DNA of 64,000 bases from Marinobacter daqiaonensis. GTDB lineage: Bacteria; Pseudomonadota; Gammaproteobacteria; Pseudomonadales; Oleiphilaceae. The translations under genes were made by a program, and so were the position numbers. The stretch spans positions 2,205,272 to 2,269,271 of the forward strand of contig NZ_FOYW01000001.1 of the NCBI RefSeq assembly GCF_900115285.1, written 5' to 3'. The notes beneath the pieces are model-generated. The model searched no databases, was not told where the DNA came from, and saw only the letters and a program-made list of their open reading frames with translations. Below, piece by piece: positions 9,633-17,283 of the stretch. The stretch's first letter is position 1. Every line of letters starts with the position of its first letter.

Positions 9633-10073
9633 ATGCGGAAGCTCGTACCTACAGTACTAAAAGATCACTTACTTCCGTTCGATTGGGATGTGGCTGCTGT
9701 GTGGGCCCTTTACGCGCCGACGGAAGATGACCCAATTACTAGATATACCTATTTGCTCCAGTTGCCACTATGGTCCTCCGTGCCAGGACAGGGAATGCTA
9801 TTTGACGTAAGCCCTATGGGCGTACTGAGCCGGCCTGAACGATTTCCTCACCAAATGAGCCGTATCAACGAAGCAGATGTTTCATTTCCAATAGATATGC
9901 TGATCTGGGGCGGTCGGAGATGGATTCTCGATGGAGTACACCGAATCGCAAAGGCATACAGCCAGGGAGCCAAGACCATCGCAGTACGAACACATCCCGA
10001 GGAGGCTGTAGCCTCAATTCGGACACCTAACCATGCGCTGCAGCGGAACGCTGACGCGTCCGCTGAGCTATAG
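9633..10073 (+). CDS. ParB/sulfiredoxin-like fold protein of unknown function (cassette 4)
   Basis: A 146-residue protein without a recognised family name. The segment ILDGVHRIAKAYSQGAKTI resembles the conserved DGxHR loop of ParB/sulfiredoxin-fold nucleotide-binding proteins. That supports a phosphoryl-transfer or NTP-binding fold but not a function. The last 13 or so residues (HALQRNADASAEL) are encoded by the attC site itself, a known feature of cassette genes. The ATG is 15 bases after the cassette start, so translation may be coupled to the upstream transcript. Confidence 0.65.
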   Translation: MRKLVPTVLKDHLLPFDWDVAAVWALYAPTEDDPITRYTYLLQLPLWSSVPGQGMLFDVSPMGVLSRPERFPHQMSRINEADVSFPIDMLIWGGRRWILDGVHRIAKAYSQGAKTIAVRTHPEEAVASIRTPNHALQRNADASAEL

Positions 10074-10081
10074 CGTTAGCC
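10025..10081 (+). other. attC site of cassette 4
   Basis: ACCTAAC ... GTTAGCC, 57 bp, the shortest in the array. The inverse core matches GTTAGGT, which opens cassette 4. The site overlaps the 3' end of the gene. Confidence 0.92.
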
Positions 10082-10102
10082 CCAAAGGAACGGAATCGAA
10101 GA

Positions 10103-10555
10103 ATGATTGCGCGGATTTCCACTCACTTTGCGTGCACAGAGAGTGAACTATGGCAACAGATTACCAAGCCAGAGTCTCTCCAATACGTGGCGTGGCCTAT
10201 ACTTACCTTCTCGCCTATCGAGCCTGGAGCGTTTGACAGCGAATGGGAGTTAGGTCGGGATTATCCGTTAAAGCTTTATTTCCTAAAATTCATCCCTTTA
10301 GGGCGGCACACGATCCAACTCGTAAAGATTGATACAGAGGAAAACATCATCTGGAGCCGTGAGAGGGGGCTGCTAGCACCAGTTTGGAATCACAAAATCT
10401 CTTTTCAGGAGACAAAACCGGGTTTGGTTAGCTATAGCGACGAAGTAGAAATTCGGGCGGGATTCTTAACCCTGCTTATCTGGGTGTTCGCACATGGATT
10501 TTATCGCTATCGGCAGCAACGATGGAAAAGGTTGCTGAAGAATAGTAGTAACTGA
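10103..10555 (+). CDS. SRPBCC (START-like) domain protein (cassette 5)
   Basis: A 150-residue protein beginning MIARISTHFACTESELWQQI, the usual first strand and helix of the SRPBCC/polyketide-cyclase fold, followed by alternating strands and a hydrophobic C-terminal segment (FLTLLIWVFAHGFY). Such proteins bind hydrophobic ligands. Ligand and role are not visible. It is the only gene in its cassette. Confidence 0.65.
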   Translation: MIARISTHFACTESELWQQITKPESLQYVAWPILTFSPIEPGAFDSEWELGRDYPLKLYFLKFIPLGRHTIQLVKIDTEENIIWSRERGLLAPVWNHKISFQETKPGLVSYSDEVEIRAGFLTLLIWVFAHGFYRYRQQRWKRLLKNSSN

Positions 10556-10562
10556 CGACTAA

Positions 10563-10647
10563 TGGCTAACAAGTCGCTCAAGTTCGTTCCGCGCTTCGCG
10601 CTCCACCGGACGCGGCAAAGCCGCGCCGCTTAGCTCAGACGTTATGA
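10563..10647 (+). other. attC site of cassette 5
   Basis: GGCTAAC ... GTTATGA, 85 bp. The inverse core matches GTTAGCC, which opens cassette 5. Confidence 0.92.
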
Positions 10648-10659
10648 GTTAAGGTTAGC

Positions 10660-10935
10660 ATGAAGAGTTACTTGTTTAAGTGGGCTATCGCTGGGCTAGC
10701 AATCCCGGCGACATTGATAATGGCTAATCATCTAATGTCGCTTCCAGATGAGCTGATAATGGCGCTTTGGCCAAGCGCAATAGTCCTGATGGCATTGGAT
10801 ACGAATCAGCCAGCTAGCACATTGAATGTAATGTATGTTTGGTCGGTGAGCCTATCTTTAAGCGTTGCAATGTATGTAGCTGTCGGACTGGTGCTGACGT
10901 TGGCAGCCAAGACCATAAGGAAAGCACGTGGATAA
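10660..10935 (+). CDS. Small hydrophobic membrane protein (cassette 6)
   Basis: A 91-residue protein with about three hydrophobic segments (WAIAGLAIPATLIMA, LIMALWPSAIVLMAL, SLSVAMYVAVGLVLTLAA) and a basic end KTIRKARG. No family is recognised. An inner-membrane location is predicted. It is alone in the cassette, and the ATG is 19 bases from the cassette border. Confidence 0.6.
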   Translation: MKSYLFKWAIAGLAIPATLIMANHLMSLPDELIMALWPSAIVLMALDTNQPASTLNVMYVWSVSLSLSVAMYVAVGLVLTLAAKTIRKARG

Positions 10936-10938
10936 AAC

Positions 10939-11016
10939 TCATAACCAAGCCATTAAGTACGCGCACGTTGTGCGCCGGACCTCGTTTCACTCGGCCGCTT
11001 ATGGCGGGCGTTAGGC
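10939..11016 (+). other. attC site of cassette 6
   Basis: TCATAAC ... GTTAGGC, 78 bp. The inverse core matches GTTATGA, which opens cassette 6. Confidence 0.92.
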
Positions 11017-11042
11017 AGAAATTTTGAGTTAACGGAATAATA

Positions 11043-12713
11043 ATGAAACTAATTGAAATTCGAGTACGTAATTTTCGATCAATTGAAGCTGAACAACACT
11101 TTCCAGTCCCCGGTAGGATGACTCTGGTTGGGCCTAATAATTCTGGGAAGACCAATCTTTTAAGGGCAATTCAGGTTTTATTTACAGGTCAAGCAAACTC
11201 ATATGGGTATACGCGTGAGAACGATCTCACATTTGGTGTAGGTAAAGCCCGAACAAGTATTACTGCGACATTTGACGGCGACCCTGAAACGGAAAAAGAA
11301 ATCTACGATAGCGTCGATGAGCTCCATGAGTTACAGGGAACTACGAGAACCAGCAGCCATCTCAATCTGACACTTTACTTCACCGATACGGACACCCCGG
11401 TATACAGCTTCTTCCCTAACATCAAACGACCTAAGCCAGGCGCACAGGCAGCGCAATACTCCCGAACTCACATAGCCCTTCTTAACCGTATAATAGGGAT
11501 GTTTAGTCTTCATTATGTACCCTCTGCCAAGAGTATTGATCAAATTTACCTCGAACTCCTGACGCCTTTTCTCCGCCGTAAGGTGTCAAAGGTAATCGAG
11601 CCGCACCTTTCAGAAATCAATCAAAGCCTAGATGAAGCCGCGGACGCGCTAAATACCGAGCTGAAAAGTGCCAAGCTTTCGGAATACGAAGCTAGCTTCT
11701 CTCTGCCGGGCCAATCTATCGAAGCTTTGGTTTCTGGCTTTGACTTTATGATCTCTGATCCCCAAAAGACACCAATACATGAAAAAGGAATGGGGATTCA
11801 GTCTACAGCGCTTCTAGCAGCCTTTCGATGGATAACTAAACAAGAAAAATCAGAGGGTAGAGAGGTTTTATGGTTACTCGAAGAGCCAGAATCGTATTTG
11901 CATCCAGATCTTGCCGGTAATTGCAATTCGATTCTAGAGAACTTAGCCAAAGATGCAACTGTTATCAAAACCACCCACTCAATGGCGTTCGTACCTCAAG
12001 ATCCGAATTATGTAAGTGGTACTCGCCTTAACTCAAAGAATCGAACGGAAGTTGAAAGTTATAAAACATTCTCCGAGGCCGTATCTGCTATCAGATGCGC
12101 GCTCGGAATAAAGTTTGGTGATTTTTACAACTTGGCTCTCTTTAATATATTTGTGGAAGGGCCTACAGACCGCGAGATATTTGGGTGGGTGCTCGATAAT
12201 CTGCCAGATGAGACTTACCCTCTTCCATTTGTTCGGCAATCAAAGTTTGAAGACTTCGGCGGCGTCAAACACTTATCGGGTTTCCTCAGGGCAACATATC
12301 AGTTCATTCGGCAAGAGTATGCGTGTGTGGCTGTATTCGATGGCGACGACGCGGGAGAAAAAGAGAGAAGAGATCTTCAGGCCTATTTTGGGCAAAGATC
12401 AATTCCGTTCGAAGCCAATAAGAATTTTGTCTCAGTGCGCTCACGGTTTGCTATTGAAGGGCTCTTTCCTGACGACTGGATTACAAATATCTATGAAGAG
12501 CACGCCTCGTGGTTCGATTCATTCGCAGTTGACGCAGGTGGTGAACTTGAGCCATTTAAGGTAAAGGATAGTAAGAAATCACAAATGCAGGCCAAGCTAA
12601 TATCTTTCGCAGAGGCCGACAATAGTCTCGATTGGGCTAGTCGCTTCATTAATGTTTTCCAAGTGATAGATTCTGCATTAAGTTCGCTCCATAAAAATCT
12701 GGCAAAACAATAA
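11043..12713 (+). CDS. OLD-family ATP-dependent nuclease (cassette 7)
   Basis: A 556-residue protein with an ABC/SMC-like ATPase domain followed by a TOPRIM domain. Walker A GPNNSGKT is at residues 30-37, the WLLEEPESYLHPDL Walker B/D-loop near 277-290 and the switch histidine in KTTHS near 309-313. TOPRIM residues are Glu372 in FVEGPTDRE and the DxD at Asp433/Asp435 in VFDGDDAGE. This is the OLD (overcoming lysogenization defect) nuclease layout. No UvrD-like GajB partner gene lies in the cassette, so it is a stand-alone class-1-like form rather than Gabija. Phage defence or retron-effector-like roles are established for relatives; a defence role here is inferred. Confidence 0.85.
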   Translation: MKLIEIRVRNFRSIEAEQHFPVPGRMTLVGPNNSGKTNLLRAIQVLFTGQANSYGYTRENDLTFGVGKARTSITATFDGDPETEKEIYDSVDELHELQGTTRTSSHLNLTLYFTDTDTPVYSFFPNIKRPKPGAQAAQYSRTHIALLNRIIGMFSLHYVPSAKSIDQIYLELLTPFLRRKVSKVIEPHLSEINQSLDEAADALNTELKSAKLSEYEASFSLPGQSIEALVSGFDFMISDPQKTPIHEKGMGIQSTALLAAFRWITKQEKSEGREVLWLLEEPESYLHPDLAGNCNSILENLAKDATVIKTTHSMAFVPQDPNYVSGTRLNSKNRTEVESYKTFSEAVSAIRCALGIKFGDFYNLALFNIFVEGPTDREIFGWVLDNLPDETYPLPFVRQSKFEDFGGVKHLSGFLRATYQFIRQEYACVAVFDGDDAGEKERRDLQAYFGQRSIPFEANKNFVSVRSRFAIEGLFPDDWITNIYEEHASWFDSFAVDAGGELEPFKVKDSKKSQMQAKLISFAEADNSLDWASRFINVFQVIDSALSSLHKNLAKQ

Positions 12714-12728
12714 TGAGAATCCTTCAAA

Positions 12729-12812
12729 GCCTAACAATTGCAGGCACTGTGACGGCTTTTTCGTTGCGCCTTCGCCTCCACTACAAAGCCGCACGTGCTG
12801 CAGGCGTTAGGC
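12729..12812 (+). other. attC site of cassette 7
   Basis: GCCTAAC ... GTTAGGC, 84 bp. The inverse core matches GTTAGGC, which opens cassette 7. Confidence 0.92.
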
Positions 12813-12835
12813 GTCTCTAAGAGGAGACCGTAAAA

Positions 12836-13258
12836 ATGAATCCAAGCATCATTCGACACGGGTTTATCCTGATCTTGATTGCTTTGGTGACCGGCTTATT
12901 GCTTCCTGCTATGCAAATTCCGAGACTTGGACTGTCCGCACATACAATCGGCATTCTGAGTGGAGTGCTACTCATCGGGATCGGCGCCATCTGGAGTGCA
13001 TTCAGCCTATCGGCCCGGCAGTTTCTCGTTATGTACTGGGGCTGGGTGTATTCCAGTTATGCCAATTGGCTAGGCTGCCTAATTGGTGCTTTTACCGGCG
13101 CAGGGCAAATGACGCCATTGGCATCATCGGGCGCGAAAGCCGACTCTTGGGCAGAGGCGACTGTTGCCGTGTTGCTCATTAGCGTTGCAATTACCTCGCT
13201 AGTCGCTGTGGCGTTGTCCATCTGGGGATTACGGAGGCACAGTGCAAACGACGCCTAA
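12836..13258 (+). CDS. Hydroxylaminobenzene mutase-like membrane protein (cassette 8)
   Basis: A 140-residue protein with four predicted membrane helices. The pattern RHGFILILIALVTG, then RLGLSAHTIGILSGVLL, a YANWLG segment and GAGQMTPLA resembles the HabA/HabB hydroxylaminobenzene mutases and the related styrene oxide isomerase superfamily. The usual length of that family is about 135-165 residues. Such enzymes rearrange hydroxylaminobenzene to 2-aminophenol in nitroaromatic metabolism. An actual mutase activity is not shown by sequence alone. The gene ends inside its attC. Confidence 0.65.
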   Translation: MNPSIIRHGFILILIALVTGLLLPAMQIPRLGLSAHTIGILSGVLLIGIGAIWSAFSLSARQFLVMYWGWVYSSYANWLGCLIGAFTGAGQMTPLASSGAKADSWAEATVAVLLISVAITSLVAVALSIWGLRRHSANDA

Positions 13259-13357
13259 CCATTCATTCCAGTTCGTTCCGGCCCTGATGGGCCTCCACCG
13301 GACGCCCTTTTCTCCGCTTCGCGGTGCAAAGGTCGCCGCTGAATATTGGCGTTAGTT
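13253..13357 (+). other. attC site of cassette 8
   Basis: GCCTAAC ... GTTAGTT, 105 bp, the longest in the array. The inverse core matches GTTAGGC, which opens cassette 8. Confidence 0.92.
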
Positions 13358-13377
13358 TTCTAGAGTAGGTTTAAGAA

Positions 13378-14379
13378 ATGCCAGAGATATCAGCTAGAAC
13401 ATGGACCCGTTTTTTGGTGACGAATTTTAATGTCTCGGCGGATGTTATGGGCTTAGCGCATGAATTTGATTTTCATGGGTACAACGTCTCGATTAGGCTT
13501 CCTCAGAAGGATCAAGCTGACAGAGACGAAAGATATGACAACGTTGCAGCCACCTCAACTCGGAGGGCCGATACCGGTGAGCCTATCAATTACGAAGTTC
13601 TAAAAGTTGATGTTGAGATCGATGTTAAGAATCGGCTAAGCGTCCCATCCGAAGCTTTGGAAAAGCCACCGAAACAATTTCAATTTTTTTCCGAAGAACA
13701 GACCAAAGCTGTTGATGATATTTGTGAACAGTATTCTGAAGTTGCCGATAGGGCATTCCAATACTGGTTAGGTGTACTCCGTTGGGCAACTGACTACTCG
13801 TTGATTGGTCAACCTGAAATTAGCGGGCCGGATTCGGGTTGGTCGACATATATTTTAGAGTCTTCGAGCAGCCACAGAGTTTGGGCTGGCACTACGGTAA
13901 TCAGAATTCAATTGCATAAAGAAGTAACGAAAGAGCATTGGGAAAAAGCTTCAGAGAGATTGGTTATCGGCGAAGACATTCCCATGCATCTGCGGTTTCT
14001 GCAAGATGCTGAAACATCGACGAAAAACGAGCAATATGAAAAGGCTATCCTCGAACTGGCGATGGCATGTGAAATATACCTTAGGTACTCCGTCTTTGAG
14101 TTTATTCCTGAAAGTACCCACTCTGAGCTAAAAACTTATATAGAAGAAGCCAATATTAATCGCTTTGTGAGCAAATTTTTTAAGGGCTTGGTTCCTGCGG
14201 ATAGGTTGTCGGAGTACAAAAAATTAACAAGCGAAATCTCTTCGCTAATGAGTAGAAGGAATTCGTACGTTCACATGGGAAAAATGGATGATGCTAATAA
14301 AGAAACCTGTGATCGTTTTATTAGATCTACCAGGCTGTTATTTAGCATTAAATTGTCTTCCCCTGAATCCGAAAACTAA
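13378..14379 (+). CDS. HEPN-domain protein, candidate ribonuclease (cassette 9)
   Basis: A 333-residue protein with no recognised N-terminal domain. The C-terminal 130 residues are helical. NEQYEKAILELAMACEIYLR (near 217-236) resembles the first HEPN helix pair, and RNSYVH (Arg294-His299) is an exact RNx3H motif, the RNase active site of HEPN toxins and of abortive-infection effectors such as ApeA. This supports RNA cleavage triggered by phage or stress, with the N-terminal 200 residues as a possible sensor. That reading is inferred. There is no antitoxin-like partner in the cassette, so activity must be controlled within the protein. Codon use is AT-rich relative to the chromosome. Confidence 0.65.
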   Translation: MPEISARTWTRFLVTNFNVSADVMGLAHEFDFHGYNVSIRLPQKDQADRDERYDNVAATSTRRADTGEPINYEVLKVDVEIDVKNRLSVPSEALEKPPKQFQFFSEEQTKAVDDICEQYSEVADRAFQYWLGVLRWATDYSLIGQPEISGPDSGWSTYILESSSSHRVWAGTTVIRIQLHKEVTKEHWEKASERLVIGEDIPMHLRFLQDAETSTKNEQYEKAILELAMACEIYLRYSVFEFIPESTHSELKTYIEEANINRFVSKFFKGLVPADRLSEYKKLTSEISSLMSRRNSYVHMGKMDDANKETCDRFIRSTRLLFSIKLSSPESEN

Positions 14380-14437
14380 CCACGCCAGTCACGGCTTCCC
14401 CTCCACTACAGAGGCGCGCATGCTGCAAGCGTTAGGT
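14374..14437 (+). other. attC site of cassette 9
   Basis: AACTAAC ... GTTAGGT, 64 bp. The inverse core matches the unusual GTTAGTT that opens cassette 9. Confidence 0.92.
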
Positions 14438-14447
14438 AAGAATACAC

Positions 14448-15122
14448 ATGGATGATATTCAGGCGTTGGCTTCGGCCATATCGTCAGAGACCCTGAGTCG
14501 CTCTTGGCCGTACTTCCTTTCTATTGGCCTGCTCACCTTGGTCTCGGGCGCAGTTGGTGCTTTCCTCAGCTCTTATTTTGGTAGGAGAGGCGAGCACAAA
14601 GCGATTGCAGCGGACTTTAATTTAATCAAACAGCAGTTGAAAGACACTACAGAGATCACGGAGTCGATTCGGGGTAAGTTGGATCATACTCTCAATAGGC
14701 GACATGCCATTGAAACCCTTCGCCGTGAAAAACTTGAATGTTACGTAGCTAAGGCAATCGAAGCATCGGAAAATTTATCAAGGGAAATGAATGAGAAGCT
14801 TTTCAACTCGAAGGTTGATTACGACAAATCCGCATTCTCGACCGCTACCATGCTTCAAAAGCTCTACTTTCCTGAGTTTGATCAGGTACATGCACAATTC
14901 CAAATTGCCCATGCGGAATTCCAAAAATGGTTGGTAGAGGGCATGAAGTACCTTGTAGATCAGAGGTCGCAGGGAGTTCCGTTACCAATTCCCAACGCTG
15001 CTCACCTAGACCGATACTCTGAGTATTACCAGGAAGTTTTGAGAGCGTTAACAGCTTTGGAAGAAGCGGCACGTGACCTTGGAAGGCAGCTCATTCAAGA
15101 TGATCCTGCACCGTTTACCTAA
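14448..15122 (+). CDS. Membrane-anchored coiled-coil protein of unknown function (cassette 10)
   Basis: A 224-residue protein with one N-terminal membrane helix (residues about 21-46, YFLSIGLLTLVSGAVGAFLS). A heptad-rich region follows to about residue 90 (DFNLIKQQLKDTTEITESI and onward), then a helical cytoplasmic part. No family is recognised. The shape recalls single-pass membrane effectors and scaffolds, but no effector motif is seen. It is alone in its cassette, 10 bases after the core. Confidence 0.55.
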   Translation: MDDIQALASAISSETLSRSWPYFLSIGLLTLVSGAVGAFLSSYFGRRGEHKAIAADFNLIKQQLKDTTEITESIRGKLDHTLNRRHAIETLRREKLECYVAKAIEASENLSREMNEKLFNSKVDYDKSAFSTATMLQKLYFPEFDQVHAQFQIAHAEFQKWLVEGMKYLVDQRSQGVPLPIPNAAHLDRYSEYYQEVLRALTALEEAARDLGRQLIQDDPAPFT

Positions 15123-15176
15123 CCAAAGCAGGCAAGGGACGCTCCTGACGTCGCGCCCCTGCTGCAAGCGTTATGA
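15117..15176 (+). other. attC site of cassette 10
   Basis: ACCTAAC ... GTTATGA, 60 bp. The inverse core matches GTTAGGT, which opens cassette 10. Confidence 0.92.
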
Positions 15177-15493
15177 GTATTGATATGGAATACAGTGTTC
15201 ATTTTTCACTGACTATTCATAGTCTTGATGGTTCGAAAGCGGCATCGTTCGGTAAGCGAATGACGCTGCCGTTTGTGCCATTTATAGGTCTGCGATTGGC
15301 GGAGAGAGAGGGAGCCACTGATCCCGTGGTATCTGTGGTTTGGTCAGCATTAGATCAGGAGTTCCGCTGTCATATCGACTCCTCAGAAGTTGAAATAGCC
15401 GACGGCTACGATTTGGACATGGCCTTTCTGATCGACCAAGCAAAAGCCAATGGCTGGGAAGGAGCTGGTCGTATTTATGACACCAACTCATAA
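15173..15493 (+). CDS. Hypothetical protein (cassette 11)
   Basis: A 106-residue acidic protein with no recognised domain (SVHFSLTIHSLDGSK at the start, beta-rich by eye). The first ATG lies inside the core site itself (GTTATGA), which would give a leaderless-like start relative to the cassette. A second in-frame ATG at 15185 is an alternative. Coding is supported mainly by the fit of an open frame between two attC sites. Confidence 0.5.
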   Translation: MSIDMEYSVHFSLTIHSLDGSKAASFGKRMTLPFVPFIGLRLAEREGATDPVVSVVWSALDQEFRCHIDSSEVEIADGYDLDMAFLIDQAKANGWEGAGRIYDTNS

Positions 15494-15574
15494 CAAGGCC
15501 ATTAAGGTCGTTCCGGGCCGATGGCCCTCCACCGGACGCCCTTGACAGGGCGCCGCTTATGGCTGGCGCTATAA
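15488..15574 (+). other. attC site of cassette 11, with a mutated core
   Basis: TCATAAC at the left matches the opening core GTTATGA. The right core reads GCTATAA, where the conserved GTT is changed to GCT. Alignment with the ends of attC 5 and attC 6 (CGCCGCTTA..., GGCCGCTTATGG...) places the border here. The T-to-C change should weaken or abolish recombination. Confidence 0.75.
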
Positions 15575-15613
15575 CGCTTTGACACCTGATACGTTACAGG
15601 GTACACTCAAGAA

Positions 15614-15892
15614 ATGATTCGAAGCTTCAAACACAAGGGCTTGGCAAAATTTTTCAAATCCGGCAGCACAGCAGGGATTCAGGCCGCTCACGAAAAGAGG
15701 CTTCGGCTCATTCTCGGTAGATTGAATGCAGCGGCGAATGCCAAAGACATGGACTTACCCGGTCTTCGCTTGCACGAACTCTCTGGCAGCCGGGCCGGAA
15801 TCTGGTCGGTGACCGTCAGCGGTAACTGGCGAGTGACTTTCCGGTTCGAAGAGGGAGATGCCGAGATTGTGAACTACGAGGATTATCACTGA
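15614..15892 (+). CDS. higB: HigB-type toxin (cassette 12)
   Basis: A 92-residue RelE-superfamily mRNA interferase of the HigB type. [19 protein letters not shown] opens it and [20 protein letters not shown] with NWRVTFRFE is the family core, including the conserved basic and aromatic residues. It lies 10 bp upstream of the antitoxin gene in the toxin-first order typical of higBA. Toxin-antitoxin cassettes usually carry their own promoter; none is assigned here. Confidence 0.92.
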   Translation: MIRSFKHKGLAKFFKSGSTAGIQAAHEKRLRLILGRLNAAANAKDMDLPGLRLHELSGSRAGIWSVTVSGNWRVTFRFEEGDAEIVNYEDYH

Positions 15893-15902
15893 GGTACCGC
15901 CA

Positions 15903-16190
15903 ATGTTAATGCACAACCCTCCGCACCCGGGCGAAGTACTGCGAGAGCTTTGTCTTGAGCCCCTTGGCCTCTCTGTCACGGCGGCGGCAGAGGCATTGGG
16001 CGTTAGCCGAAAAACGCTGAGTGCCGTATTGAATGGCAAGGCCGGTATCAGTCCGGAAATGGCAATCCGGCTTTCTATCGCTTTCAATACTTCGGCAGAA
16101 AGCTGGCTGAATCAGCAGTCCCAATATGAACTCTGGCACGCTGAACAGCATCGCAAAGAGCTCAACGTGAAGAAGCTTGTTGCAGCTTGA
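15903..16190 (+). CDS. higA: HigA-type antitoxin (cassette 12)
   Basis: A 95-residue XRE-family antitoxin. [20 protein letters not shown] is the usual HigA start, and the helix-turn-helix lies in [22 protein letters not shown]. It neutralises HigB by binding and represses the operon in relatives. ATG 15903 or 15909 could be the true start. Confidence 0.93.
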   Translation: MLMHNPPHPGEVLRELCLEPLGLSVTAAAEALGVSRKTLSAVLNGKAGISPEMAIRLSIAFNTSAESWLNQQSQYELWHAEQHRKELNVKKLVAA

Positions 16191-16196
16191 AGCAGC

Positions 16197-16274
16197 ACAT
16201 AACCAGGCCATGCGCCGGATGCCAAAACCTCCGCTTTGCTGCGGTTTCGCCACAGGTGATGGTGGGCGTTATGT
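16197..16274 (+). other. attC site of cassette 12
   Basis: ACATAAC ... GTTATGT, 78 bp. Unlike most sites here the inverse core does not match the core opening the cassette (GCTATAA); instead it is the exact complement of the core at its own right end. Confidence 0.88.
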
Positions 16275-16309
16275 GGTGAATTCCAAGCACACCAAGGAGA
16301 TAGGTCTAC

Positions 16310-16555
16310 ATGGGTGAAGGAAAGGACCCCACCGTAAAGGAGTTTTTCGAAGATTTTGGCGCGGCATTTTCGAGCTTTGACGGTGATCGTGTGGCCACCA
16401 AGTTCAGCCTTCCTTATATGGCTAAAGGGCCTGGCGATGTTTGCAATGTTTTCAACTCACGGTCTCAGTTGGCAGAGTATTTCCAGTCGTACGTGCACGT
16501 GAAGCTGTCCGCCGCATATCTAGCAAAAATGGTGGTGCGCGCGGCGTTATTGTGA
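16310..16555 (+). pseudogene. 5' fragment of a SnoaL/NTF2-like gene (cassette 13, left part)
   Basis: The first 63 or so residues (MGEGKDPTVKEFFEDFGAAF and onward) look like the N-terminal helix and following part of a SnoaL/NTF2-like protein. From about base 16500 the open frame continues out of frame through DNA that encodes an SDR in another frame and stops at 16555. The gene is therefore a truncated remnant. The AAGGAG ribosome site and the cassette opening core GTTATGT belong to it. Confidence 0.7.
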
Positions 16556-16884
16556 ATCTCTCCTCGGCTGCGTCCCGGCTTGGCTCTCCAAATGAGTATG
16601 TGGACTATGCTGCGTCGAAAGGTGCCATCGACACCTTTACCCCCGGTCTGGCAAAAGAGGTCGCCTCCGAAGGAATCCGGGTCAACGCCGTGCGCCCGGG
16701 GGTTATCTATACGGATATTCATGCCAGCGGCGGTGAGCCGGACCGGGTGGATCCGGTGAAAGGGTCAGTACCCATGCAACATGGTGGCAGCGCTGAAGAA
16801 GTGGCCAGAGCTATCCTTTGGTTGCTTTCGGAAGATGCCTCTTACTCAACTGGCGCTCTGCTTGACGTCGCGGGTGGGAGATGA
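16505..16884 (+). pseudogene. 3' fragment of an SDR oxidoreductase (cassette 13, right part)
   Basis: The reading frame encodes the C-terminal half of a short-chain dehydrogenase: GVIVNLSSAASRLGS, then the catalytic YAASKGAIDTF (YxxxK), IRVNAVRPGVIYTDIHASGG and the end TGALLDVAGGR. The N-terminal half with the GxxxGxG cofactor motif is missing. It joins directly to the SnoaL-like fragment, so cassette 13 is a deletion fusion of two cassettes. The exact left border of the SDR part is approximate. Confidence 0.8.
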
Positions 16885-16888
16885 AAAT

Positions 16889-16972
16889 GCCTAACAATCG
16901 CAGGCACGGCGACGCTCTTTCCATTGCGCCTTCGGCTCCCTTCCAAAGCCGCGCATGCTGCGAGCGTTAGCA
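16889..16972 (+). other. attC site of cassette 13
   Basis: GCCTAAC ... GTTAGCA, 84 bp. The inverse core does not match the cassette opening core GTTATGT, in agreement with a chimeric cassette whose right end came from a GTTAGGC-type cassette. Confidence 0.9.
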
Positions 16973-17009
16973 AGATGCCAATAGGCACACACTCTGCTAG
17001 ACTCGTCCC

Positions 17010-17282
17010 ATGAAGCAAATTAACTGGAATGCTGAAAAGAACCAGCAGCTGATGAGCGAGCGCGGAGTTTCCTTCGAAGATGTCCTTTTTGCTCTTCAGT
17101 CTGGTGGTTTACTTGATGATGGACCTCACCCCAACAGGGACAAGTATCCGAATCAACGCCTGCTTGTAGTTCGGATTGACGATTACGCCTGGCTGGTGCC
17201 GTACGTCGAGAATGATAGCGAAATCGTTCTCAAGACCGTCATTCCCAGTCGCAAGGCCACCAAGAAATTTCTAGGGGGGTAG
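17010..17282 (+). CDS. brnT: BrnT-family toxin (cassette 14)
   Basis: A 90-residue DUF497/BrnT-like ribonuclease toxin of the RelE-like fold. It starts MKQINWNAEKNQQLMSERGV, and GVSFEDVLFAL is the typical second helix. The basic end VIPSRKATKKFLGG is as expected. It is followed after one base by its antitoxin gene. BrnT toxins inhibit translation by RNA cleavage in studied members. Confidence 0.88.
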   Translation: MKQINWNAEKNQQLMSERGVSFEDVLFALQSGGLLDDGPHPNRDKYPNQRLLVVRIDDYAWLVPYVENDSEIVLKTVIPSRKATKKFLGG

Positions 17283-17283
17283 C

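Noticed and set aside
11043..12713. Gabija system
   Set aside because: The OLD-like GajA part is present, but no UvrD-like GajB lies next to it; the neighbouring cassettes encode unrelated proteins.
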